Source: Mixophyes australis
Lineage: Eukaryota; Chordata; Amphibia; Anura; Limnodynastidae
Reading direction: 5' to 3'
NCBI GenBank assembly: GCA_036250195.1
Contig: JAVHZZ010000016.1
Span: 2,418,001 to 2,482,000 of the forward strand
DNA length: 64,000 nucleotides
The notes under the pieces were generated by a model. The model was given only the letters and a program-made list of their open reading frames with translations, did not search any database and had not been told where the DNA came from. Both the position numbers and the translations under genes were made by a program. Below, piece by piece: positions 52,020-64,000 of this stretch (positions are counted from its first letter, which is position 1; each line of letters starts with the position of its first letter).

Positions 52020-55000
52020 TTAATCATGAATTATGAATCGAATCAGGGAATCATGAATCGAATCATGAATCATGAATCATGAATAATGAATCGAATCATG
52101 AATCATGAATTGAATCATGAATCATGAATCATGAATCATGAATTGAATCATGAATCGAATCATGAATCATGAATCCTGAATTGAATCATGAATCATGAAT
52201 CGAATCATGAATCATGAATCATGAATTGAATCATGAATTAAATCATAAATCATGAATCCTGAATTGAATCATGAATCATTAATCGAATCATGAATCATGA
52301 ATTGAATAATGAATTATGAATCATTAATCATGAATCGAATCATGAATTAAATAATGAATCATGAATCATGAATTGAATCATGAATCATGAATCGAATCAT
52401 GAATCATGAATCATGAATCATGAATCATGAATCATGAATTAAATCATAAATCATAAATCATGAATTAAATCATAAATCATGAATCATGAATCGAATCATG
52501 ATTCATGAATCATGAATCACGAATCATGAATCGAATCATGAATCATAAATTGAATGATGAATCAAGAATTGAATCATGAATCATGAATCATGAATCATGA
52601 ATTGAATCATGAATTATGAATCATGAATTGAATCATGAATTATGAATCAAAACAAGAATCATGGATTGAATCTTGAATCATGAATTGAATCATGAATTAT
52701 GAATCGAAACAAAAATCATGAAATGAATCATGAATCATAAACCGAACCATAAATCATTAATCATGAATTATGAATCGAATCAGGGAATCATGAATCGAAT
52801 CATGAATCATGAATCATGAATAATGAATCGAATCATGAATCATGAATTGAATCATGAATCATGAATCATGAATTGAATCATGACTCGAATAATGAATCGA
52901 ATCATGAATCATGAATTGAATCATGAATCATGAATCGAATCATGAATCTCGAAAAATGAATTGAATGATGAATCATGAATTGAATCATGAATTCAATCAT
53001 AAATCATGAATCATGAATTGAATCATGAATCATAAATTGAATCATGAATCATGAATTGAATCATGAATTATGAATCATGAATCATGAATCGAATCATTAA
53101 TCATGAAATGAATCATGAATTATGAATCATGAATTGAATCATGAATCATGAATTGAATCATGAATCATGAATCGAATCATGAATCATGAATCATGAATCA
53201 TGAATCATGAATTGAATCATAAATCATAAATCATGAATTGAATCATAAATCATGAATCATGAATCGAATCATGATTCATGAATCATGAATCACGAATCAT
53301 GAATCGAATCATGAATCATGAATTGAATCATGAATCATGAATTGAATCATGAATCATGAATCATGAATCATGAATTGAATCATGAATTATGAATCATGAA
53401 TCATGAATCGAATCATGAATCATGAATCGAATCATGAATCATGAATCGAAACATGAATCATGAATTGAATCATGAATCATGAATCATGAAATGAATCAAG
53501 AATCATGAATCGAATCATGAATCATGAATCATGAATAATGAATCGAATCATGAATCATGGATTGATTAATGAATCATGAATTGAATCATGAATTATGAAT
53601 CGAAACAAGAATCATGGATTGAATCATGAATCATGTATTGAATCATGAATTATGAATCGAAACAAGAATCATGAAATGAATCATGAATCATGAAACGAAT
53701 CATAAATCATTAATCATGAATTATGAATCGAATCAGGGAATCATGAATCGAATCATGAATCATGAATCATGAATAATGAATCGAATCATGAATCATGAAT
53801 TTAATCATGAATCATGAATCATGAATCATGAATTGAATCATGAATCGAATCATGAATCATGAATCCTGAATTGAATCATGAATCATGAATCGAATCATGA
53901 ATCATGAATCATGAATTGAATCATGAATTAAATCATAAATCATGAATCCTGAATTGAATCATGAATCATTAATCGAATCATGAATCATGAAATGAATAAT
54001 GAATTATGAATCATTAATCATGAATCGAATCATGAATTAAATAATGAATCATGAATCATGAATTGAATCATGAATCATGAATCGAATCATGAATCATGAA
54101 TCATGAATCATGAATCATGAATCATGAATTAAATCATAAATCATAAATCATGAATTAAATCATAAATCATGAATCATGAATCGAATCATGATTCATGAAT
54201 CATGAATCACGAATCATGAATCGAATCATGAATCATAAATTGAATGATGAATCAAGAATTGAATCATGAATCATGAATCATGAATCATGAATTGAATCAT
54301 GAATTATGAATCATGAATTGAATCATGAATTATGAATCAAAACAAGAATCATGGATTGAATCTTGAATCATGAATTGAATCATGAATTATGAATCGAAAC
54401 AAAAATCATGAAATGAATCATGAATCATAAACCGAACCATAAATCATTAATCATGAATTATGAATCGAATCAGGGAATCATGAATCGAATCATGAATCAT
54501 GAATCATGAATAATGAATCGAATCATGAATCATGAATTGAATCATGAATCATGAATCATGAATCATGAATTGAATCATGACTCGAATAATGAATTGAATG
54601 ATGAATCATGAATTGAATCATGAATCATGAATCGAATCATGAATCTCGAAAAATGAATTGAATGATGAATCATGAATTGAATCATGAATTCAATCATAAA
54701 TCATGAATCATGAATTGAATCATGAATCATAAATTGAATCATGAATCATGAATTGAATCATGAATTATGAATCATGAATCATGAATCGAATCATTAATCA
54801 TGAAATGAATCATGAATTATGAATCATGAATTGAATCATGAATCATGAATTGAATCATGAATCATGAATCGAATCATGAATCATGAATCATGAATCATGA
54901 ATCATGAATTGAATCATAAATCATAAATCATGAATTGAATCATAAATCATGAATCATGAATCGAATCATGATTCATGAATCATGAATCACGAATCATGAA

Positions 55001-55440
55001 TCGAATCATGAATCATGAATTGAATCATGAATCATGAATTGAATCATGAATCATGAATCATGAATCATGAATTGAATCATGAATTATGAATCATGAATCA
55101 TGAATCGAATCATGAATCATGAATCGAATCATGAATCATGAATCGAAACATGAATCATGAATTGAATCATGAATCATGAATCATGAAATGAATCAAGAAT
55201 CATGAATCGAATCATGAATCATGAATCATGAATAATGAATCGAATCATGAATCATGGATTGATTAATGAATCATGAATTGAATCATGAATTATGAATCGA
55301 AACAAGAATCATGGATTGAATCATGAATCATGTATTGAATCATGAATTATGAATCGAAACAAGAATCATGAAATGAATCATGAATCATGAAACGAATCAT
55401 AAATCATTAATCATGAATTGAATCATGAATCATGAATTGA
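52020..55440 (+). repeat. Tandem pair of about 1.69-kb units
   Basis: AATCAGGGAA at 52041 and 53731, and ACCGAACC at 52741 and 54431, are each 1690 bp apart. ATTGATTAAT at 53561 and 55258 gives 1697, reflecting a net change of one heptamer. The text between markers looks nearly identical. Confidence 0.82.
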
Positions 55441-55499
55441 ATCATAAATCATGAATTGAATAATGAATCATGAATTGAATCATGATTTGAATCATGAAT

Positions 55500-56400
55500 C
55501 ATGAATCATGAATTGAAACATGAATCATAAATCGAATCATGAATCATGAATTGAATCATGAATCATGAATCATGAATCGAATCATGAATCATGAATCATG
55601 AATCGAATCATGAATCATGAATTGAATCATGAATCATGAATCATGAATCGAATCATGAATCATGAATTGTATCATGAATCATGAACCATGAATCGACTCA
55701 TGAATCATGAATCATGAATCGAATCATGAATCATGAATTGAATCATGAATCATGAATTGAATCATGAAACATGAATCATGAATTGAATCATGAATTATGA
55801 ATCAATAATCATGAATTATGAATCATGAATCATGAATGGAATCATGAATCATGAATGGAATCATGAATCATGAATGGAATCATGAATCATGAAATGAATC
55901 ATGAATTGAATCATGAATCATGAATTGAATCATGAATTGAATCATAAATCATGAATCATGAATTGAAACATGAATCATAAATCGAATCATGAATCATGAA
56001 TTGAATCATGAATCATGAATCATGAATCGAATCATGAATCATGAATCATGAATCGAATCATGAATCATGAATTGAATCATGAATCATGAATCATGAATCG
56101 AATCATGAATCATGAATTGTATCATGAATCATGAACCATGAATCGACTCATGAATCATGAATCATGAATCGAATCATGAATCATGAATTGAATCATGAAT
56201 CATGAATTGAATCATGAAACATGAATCATGAATTGAATCATGAATTATGAATCAATAATCATGAATTATGAATCATGAATCATGAATGGAATCATGAATC
56301 ATGAATGGAATCATGAATCATGAATGGAATCATGAATCATGAAATGAATCATGAATTGAATCATGAATCATGAATTGAATCATGAATCATGAATTGAATC
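55500..56400 (+). repeat. 450-bp tandem duplication (second locus)
   Basis: GAACCATGAATCGAC at 55683 and 56133, and the GAATGGAATC series near 55836 and 56286, show an exact 450-bp offset with no difference that I can see. It is related to 41.5-42.2 kb at an offset near 13967. Confidence 0.82.
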
Positions 56401-57249
56401 ATAAATCTCGAATCATGAATTGAATCATGAATCATGAATTGAATCATAAATTGAATTATAAATCATAAATCATGAATTAAATCATGAATCATGAATCATG
56501 AATTGAATCATGAATCATGAACCAAATCATGAATCGAATCATGAATCATGAATCGAATCATGAATCATGAATCATGAAATGAATCAAGAATCATGAATCG
56601 AATCATGAATCATGAATCATGAATAATGAATCAAATCATGAATCATGAATTGAATCATGAATCATGAATCGAAACACGAATCATAAAATGAATTATGAAT
56701 CATGAAACGAATCATAAATCATTAATCATGAATCGAATCATGAATCATGAATTGAATCATAAATCATGAATTGAATCATAAATCATGAATTGAATCATGA
56801 TTTGAATCATAAATCATGAATCATGAATCATGTATCATGAATCGAATCATAAATCATGAATCATAAATTGAATCATGAATCATGAATCATGAATCATGAA
56901 TCATGAATCATGAATCTAATCATGAATCATGAATCATGAATTGAATCAAGAATCATGAATCGAATCATGAATCTCGAATCATGAATTGCATCATGAATCA
57001 TAAATCGAATCATGAATCATGAATTGAATCATGAATCATGAATCGAATCATGAATCATGAATCATGAATTGAATCATGAATCATGAATCATGAATCATGA
57101 ATTGAATCATGAATCGAATCATGAATCATGAATCATGAATCGAATCATGAATCTCGAATCATGAATTAAATCATGAATCATGAATTGAATCATGAATTCA
57201 ATCATAAATCATGAATCATGAATTGAATCATGAATCATAAATCGAATCA

Positions 57250-58440
57250 TGAATCATGAATCATGAATCGAATCATGAATCATGAATTGAATCATGAATC
57301 ATGAACTGAATCATGAATCATGATGCATGAATCATGAATTGAATCATGAATTATGAATCATGAATCATGAATCGAATCATGAATCATGAATCGAAACATG
57401 AATCATGAATTGAATCATGAATCATGAATCATGAAATGAATCAAGAATCATGAATCGAATCATGAATCATGAATAATGAATCGAATCATGAATCATGAAT
57501 TGAATAATGAATCATGAATTGAATCATGAATTGAATCATGAATTGAATCATACATCATGAATCATGAATTGAATCATGAATCATGAATCGAATCATGAAT
57601 CATGAATTGAATCATGAATTATGAATTATGAATCATGAATCATGAAATGAATCATGAAATGAATCATGAATCATAAATCATGAATTGAATCATAAATCAT
57701 GAATCAAATCATGAATTAAATAATGAATCATGAATCATGAATTGAATCATGAATCATGAATCGAATCATGAAACATGAATTGAATCATAAATTGATTTAT
57801 AAATCATAAATCATGAATTGAATCATGAATCATAAATCGAATCATGAATCATGAATCATGAATCGAATCATGAATCATGAATTGAATCATGAATCATGAA
57901 CTGAATCATGAATCATGATGCATGAATCATGAATTGAATCATGAATTATGAATCATGAATCATGAATCGAATCATGAATCATGAATCGAAACATGAATCA
58001 TGAATTGAATCATGAATCATGAATCATGAAATGAATCAAGAATCATGAATCGAATCATGAATCATGAATAATGAATCGAATCATGAATCATGAATTGAAT
58101 AATGAATCATGAATTGAATCATGAATTGAATCATGAATTGAATCATACATCATGAATCATGAATTGAATCATGAATCATGAATCGAATCATGAATCATGA
58201 ATTGAATCATGAATTATGAATTATGAATCATGAATCATGAAATGAATCATGAAATGAATCATGAATCATAAATCATGAATTGAATCATAAATCATGAATC
58301 AAATCATGAATTAAATAATGAATCATGAATCATGAATTGAATCATGAATCATGAATCGAATCATGAAACATGAATTGAATCATAAATTGATTTATAAATC
58401 ATAAATCATGAATTGAATCATGAATCATGAATCGAATCAT
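57250..58440 (+). repeat. 595-bp tandem duplication
   Basis: GATGCATG at 57322 and 57917, and GATTTATAAATC at 57794 and 58389, are both 595 bp apart, and the text between appears identical. The GAAACATG subfamily marker lies in each copy. Confidence 0.83.
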
Positions 58441-58859
58441 GAATCATGAATTGAATTATAAATCATGAATCATGAATCGAATCATGAATCATGAATCGAA
58501 TCATGAATCATGAATCATGAATCGAATCATGAATCATGAATTGAATCATGAATCATGAACTGAATCATGAATCATGAATCATGAATCATGAATTGAATCA
58601 TGAATTATGAATCATGAATCGAATCATGAATCATGAATCGAAACATGAATCATGAATTGAATCATAAATCATGAATCAAGAATTGAATCATAAATCATGA
58701 ATCGAATCATGAATCATGAATTGAATCATGAATTATGAATCATGAATCATGAATCGAATCATGAATCATAAAATGAATCATGAATCATAAATCATGAATT
58801 GAATCATAAATCATGAATCAAATCATGAATTAAATAATGAATCATGAATCATGAATTGA

Positions 58860-59540
58860 ATCATGAATCATGAATCGAATCATGAACCATGAATTGAATC
58901 ATAAATTGATTCATAAATCATAAATCATGAATTGAATCATGAATCATGAATCGAATCATGAATCATGAATTGAATCATAAATCATAATTTATGAATCGAA
59001 TCATGAATCATGAATTGAATCATGAATTATGAATCATGAATCATGAATCATGAATTGAATCATGAATCATGAACTGAATCATGAATCATGAATCATGAAT
59101 CATGAATTGAATCATGAATTATAAATCATGAATCATGAATCGAATCATGAATCATGAATCGAAACATGAATCATGAATAATGAATTGAATCATGAATCAT
59201 GAATCGAATCATGAACCATGAATTGAATCATAAATTGATTCATAAATCATAAATCATGAATTGAATCATGAATCATGAATCGAATCATGAATCATGAATT
59301 GAATCATAAATCATAATTTATGAATCGAATCATGAATCATGAATTGAATCATGAATCATGAATCATGAATCATGAATTGAATCATGAATCATGAACTGAA
59401 TCATGAATCATGAATCATGAATCATGAATTGAATCATGAATTATAAATCATGAATCATGAATCGAATCATGAATCATGAATCGAAACATGAATCATGAAT
59501 AATGAATTGAATCATGAATCATGAATTGAATCATAAATCA
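58860..59540 (+). repeat. About 329-bp tandem duplication
   Basis: CATGAACCAT at 58881 and 59210 begins two copies that share the following ATTGATTCATAAATC and CATAATTTATGAATCG series. The second copy lacks a few words. Confidence 0.7.
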
Positions 59541-59549
59541 TGAATCATG

Positions 59550-62500
59550 AATCGAATCATGAATCATGAATCGAATCATGAATCATGAATTGAATCATGA
59601 ATCATGAACTGAATAATGAATCATGAATCATGAATCATGAATTGAATCATGAATTATGAATTTAATCATGAATCATGAATCGAATCATGAATCATGAATT
59701 GTATCATGAATCATGAATTGTATCATGAATCATGAATCATGAATCGAATCATGAATCATGAACCCTGAATTGAATCATGAATTATGAATCATGAATCATG
59801 AATTGAATCATGAATCATGAATTGAATCATGAAACATGAATCATGAATTGAATCATGAATTATGAATCATGAATCATGAATTGAATCATGAATCATGAAT
59901 CGAATCATGAATCTCCAATCATGAATTGAAAAATGAATCATGAATTGAATCATGAATTGAATCATGAATCGAATCATGAATCATGAATCGAATCATGAAT
60001 CATGAATTAAATCAAGAATCATGAATCATGAATCGACTCATGAATTATGAATCATGAATCATGAATCATGAATCGAATCATGAATCATGAATTGAATCAT
60101 GAATCATGAATTAAATCATGAATCATGAATCATAAATCGAATAATGAATTATAAATCATGAATCATGAATCAAATCAGGAATCATGAATCATGAATTGAA
60201 TCATGAATCATGAATCATGAATCATGAATTGAATCATGAATCGAATCATGAATTATGAATTGAATCATGAATCATAATTCGAATCATGAATCTCGAATCA
60301 TGAATTGAATCATGAATCATAAATTGAATCATGAATTGAATCATAAATCATGAATCATAAAAAGAATCATGAATCATAAATCGAATCATGAATCATGAAT
60401 TGAATCATGAATCATGAATATAATCATGAATTATGAATTGCATCATGAATCATGAATTGAATTATGAATCATGAATATAATCATGAATCATGAATTCCAT
60501 CATGAATCATGAATTGAATCATGAATCATTAATCATGAATTAAATCATGAATCATTAATCATGAATTAAATCATGAATCATGAATCATGAAATGAATCAT
60601 GAATTGAATCATGAATCATGAAATGAATCATGAATTGAATCATGAATTGAATCATGAATCATGAATAATGAATTGAATCATGAAATGAATCATGAATTGA
60701 ATCATGAATCATGAATCATGAAATGAATCATGAATTTAATCATGAATCATGAATCATGAATTGAATCATGAATCATGAATCATGATTCATGAATTGAATC
60801 AAGAATCATGAATCAAATCAAGAATTATAAATTGAATCATGAATCATGAATCGAATCATGAATCATGAATCTCGAATCATGAATTGAATCATGAATCATG
60901 AATTGAATCATGAATTCAATCATAAATCATGAATCATGAATTGAATCATGAATCATAAATCGAATCATGAATCATGAATCGAATCATGAATCATGAATTG
61001 AATCATGAATCATGAACTGAATCATGAATCATGAATCATGAATTGAATCATGAATTATGAATCATGAATCATGAATCGAATCATGAATCATGAATCGAAA
61101 CATGAATCATGAATTGAATCATGAATCATGAATCATGAAATTAATCAAGAATCATGAATCGAATCATGAATCATGAATAATGAATCGAATCATGAATCAT
61201 GAATTGAATCATGAATCATGAATTGAATCATGAATTGAATCATGAATTGAATCATACATCATGAATCATGAATTGAATCATGAATCATGAATCGAATCAT
61301 GAATCATGAATTGAATCATGAATTATGAATTATGAATCATGAATCATGAAATGAATCATGAAATGAATCATGAATCATAAATCATGAATTGAATCATAAA
61401 TCATGAATCAAATCATGAATTAAATAATGAATCATGAATCATGAATTGAATCATGAATCATGAATCGAATCATGAACCATGAATTGAATCATAAATTGAT
61501 TCATAAATCATAAATCATGAATTGAATCATGAATCATGAATCGAATCATGAATCATGAATTGAATTATAAATCATGAATCATGAATCGAATCATGAATCA
61601 TGAATTGAATCATGAATCATGAATCATGAATCAAATCATGAATCATGAATTGAATCATGAATCATGAACTGAATCATGAATCATGAATCATGAATCATGA
61701 ATTGAATCATGAATTATGAATCATGAATCGAATCATGAATCATGAATCGAAACATGAATCATGAAATGAATCATAAATCATGAATCAAGAATTGAATCAT
61801 AAATCATGAATCGAATCATGAATCATGAATTGAATCATGAATTATGAATCATGAATCATGAATCGAATCATGAATCATAAAATGAATCATGAATCATAAA
61901 TCATGAATTGAATCTTAAATCATGAATCTAATCATGAATTAAATAATGAATCATGAATCATGAATTGAATCATGAATCATGAATCGAATCATGAACCATG
62001 AATTGAATCATAAATTGATTCATAAATCATAAATCATGAATTGAATAATGAATCATGAATCGAATCATGAATCATGAATTGAATCATAAATCATAATTTA
62101 TGAATCGAATCATGAATCATGAATTGAATCATGAATCATGAATCATGAATCATGAATCATGAATTGAATCATGAATCATGAACTGAATCATGAATCATGA
62201 ATCATGAATCATGAATTGAATCATGAATTATGAATCATGAATCATGAATCGAATCATGAATCATGAATCGAAACATGAATCATGAATTGAATCATGAATC
62301 ATAAAATGAATCAAGAATCATGAATCGAATCATGAATCATGAATAATGAATTGAATCATGAATCATGAATTGAATCATAAATCATGAATCATGAATCGAA
62401 TCATGAATCATGAATCGAATCATGAATCATGAATCATGAATTGAATCATGAATCATGAACTGAATAATGAATCATGAATCATGAATCATGAATTGAATCA

Positions 62501-63750
62501 TGAATTATGAATTTAATCATGAATCATGAATCATGAATCGAATCATGAATCATGAATTGTATCATGAATCATGAATCATGAATCGAATCATGAATCATGA
62601 ATCGAATCATGAATCATGAATCCTGAATCATGAATCATGAATCGAATCATGAATCATGAATTGAATCATGAATCATGAATTGAATCATGAAACATGAATC
62701 ATGAATTGAATCATGAATTATGAATAATGAATCATGAATTGAATCATGAATCATGAATCGAATCATGAATCTCGAATCATGAATTGAAAAATGAATCATG
62801 AATTGAATCATGAATTGAATCATGAATCGAATCATGAATCATGAATCGAATCATGAATCATGAATTAAATCAAGAATCATGAATCATGAATCGACTCATG
62901 AATTATGAATCATGAATCATGAATCGAATCATGAATCATGAATTGAATCATAAATCATGAATTAAATCATGAATCATGAATCATAAATCGAATAATGAAT
63001 TATGAATCATGAATCATGAATCAAATCAGGAATCATGAATCATGAATTGAATCATGAATCATGAATCATGAATCATGAATTGAATCATGAATCGAATCAT
63101 GAATCATGAATTGAATCATGAATCATAATTCGAATCATGAATCTCGAATCATGAATTGAATCATGAATCATAAATTGAATCATGAATTGAATCATAAATT
63201 ATGAATCATGAAATGAATCATGAATCATAAATCGAATCATGAATCATGAATTGAATCATGAATCATGAATATAATCATGAATTATGAATTGCATCATGAA
63301 TCATGAATTGAATTATGAATCATGAATATAATCATGAATCATGAATTGCATCATGAATCATGAATTGAATCATGAATCATTATTCATGAATTAAATCATG
63401 AATCATTAATCATGAATTAAATCATGAATCATGAATCATGAAATGAATCATGAATTGAATCATGAATCATGAAATGAATCATGAATTGAATCATGAATTG
63501 AATCATGAATCATGAATAATGAATTGAATCATGAAATGAATCATGAATTGAATCATGAATCATGAATCATGAAATGAATCATGAATTTAATCATGAATCA
63601 TGAATCATGAATTGAATCATGAATCATGAATCATGATTCATGAATTGAATCAAGAATCATGAATCAAATCAAGAATCATAAATTGAATCATGAATCATGA
63701 ATCGAATCATGAATCATGAATCATGAATCATGAATCATGAATTGAATCAT
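59550..63750 (+). repeat. About 2.85-kb higher-order repeat
   Basis: AATCGACTCA at 60031 and 62889 (offset 2858) and AATCAAATCA at 60811 and 63662 (offset 2851) mark matching blocks of about 1.2 kb. The segment between them, 61.0-62.4 kb, resembles 57.2-59.2 kb. The second copy runs to near the window end. Confidence 0.72.
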
Positions 63751-64000
63751 GAATCGAATCATGAATCATGAATCATGAATCGAATCATGAATCTCGAATA
63801 ATGAATTGAATCATGAATCATGAATTGAATCATGAATTGAATCATAAATCATGAATCATGAATTGAATCATGAATCATAAATCGAATCATGAATCATGAA
63901 TCGAATCATGAATCATGAATCATGTATTGAATCATGAATTGAATCATAAATCATGAATCCTGAATTGAATCATGAATCATAAATCGAATCTTGAATCATG

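Larger units (their letters stand above)
11984..64000. repeat. Satellite array, right block (GAATCAT/GAATN words)
   Basis: Fifty-two kilobases of the same head-to-tail heptamer and pentamer array as the left block, all in one orientation and without a second insertion. Sub-blocks carry characteristic minor variants: GAAACACG mainly to about 33.5 kb and again at 42.5-44.2 kb; GAAACAAG with ATGGATTGATTAATG mainly 29.7-55.4 kb; GAAACATG prominent at 57-62.3 kb. No gene, RNA gene or regulatory site is visible. Occasional open frames, such as those on the minus strand near 28.4-28.6 and 62.6-62.8 kb, translate only as repeats of Met-Ile-His-Asp-Ser type. Confidence 0.97.

Noticed and set aside
62647..62835. 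Minus-strand open frame of 62 codons in the satellite
   Set aside because: Same low-complexity translation as the frame at 28.4 kb; a repeat artefact.
11984..64000. Human-type satellite II/III or telomere-like repeat
   Set aside because: The words share GAAT with satellite III, but the dominant unit is the heptamer GAATCAT, and there is no TTAGGG-type sequence.

Overview
The window is vertebrate-type heterochromatin. About 58.5 kb is one low-complexity tandem satellite, always in the same orientation. It is broken once, at 6453-11983, by a 5.53-kb Ty3/gypsy LTR retrotransposon on the + strand. No host gene, tRNA, rRNA or CRISPR array could be supported. The element is a chromodomain-bearing chromovirus of the Tf1/sushi type. 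Its Gag resembles the Gag from which mammalian PEG10 was domesticated, and such elements are known from fish and amphibians. An amphibian or fish genome is therefore the best guess; the species cannot be read from the sequence.

Satellite (1-6452 and 11984-64000). The array is written in two words read head to tail: a heptamer GAATCAT and a pentamer GAATN (mostly GAATT or GAATC, less often GAAAT or GAATA). Word order varies, which creates much longer units duplicated at many scales: exact or near-exact copies at offsets of about 249, 330, 450, 595, 1082-1205, 1690, 1980, 2095, 2850, 5700-5840 and 10600 bp. The youngest copies are nearly identical, so amplification is recent. The word junction occurs as TCGA, TTGA and TCAA, the pattern expected from decay of methylated CpG.

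Retrotransposon (6453-11983). The layout is 5-bp target duplication ATCAT, 5' LTR (634 bp), a 13-nt leader, gag, a -1 frameshift signal, pol (protease, reverse transcriptase, RNase H, integrase, chromodomain), polypurine tract, 3' LTR (659 bp) and ATCAT. The LTRs differ by four substitutions and one 25-bp hairpin indel, so the insertion is young. Gag carries a premature UAA just before its zinc knuckle, and pol carries a UGA inside integrase, so this copy is not autonomous as it stands. The leader has no normal tRNA primer-binding site. Instead 7089-7098 is perfectly complementary to a decamer beginning three bases after the predicted transcript start, which is the arrangement used in Tf1-type self-priming. 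The gag-pol junction carries the slippery heptamer GGGAAAC in the correct frame, followed by a strong stem-loop and possible pseudoknot, as in PEG10.

The most noteworthy items are the self-priming and frameshift architecture, the palindromic X-box-like hairpins of the LTR (one present in only one LTR), the paralogous empty sites that confirm the integration point, and the two-word grammar with nested higher-order duplication of the satellite.
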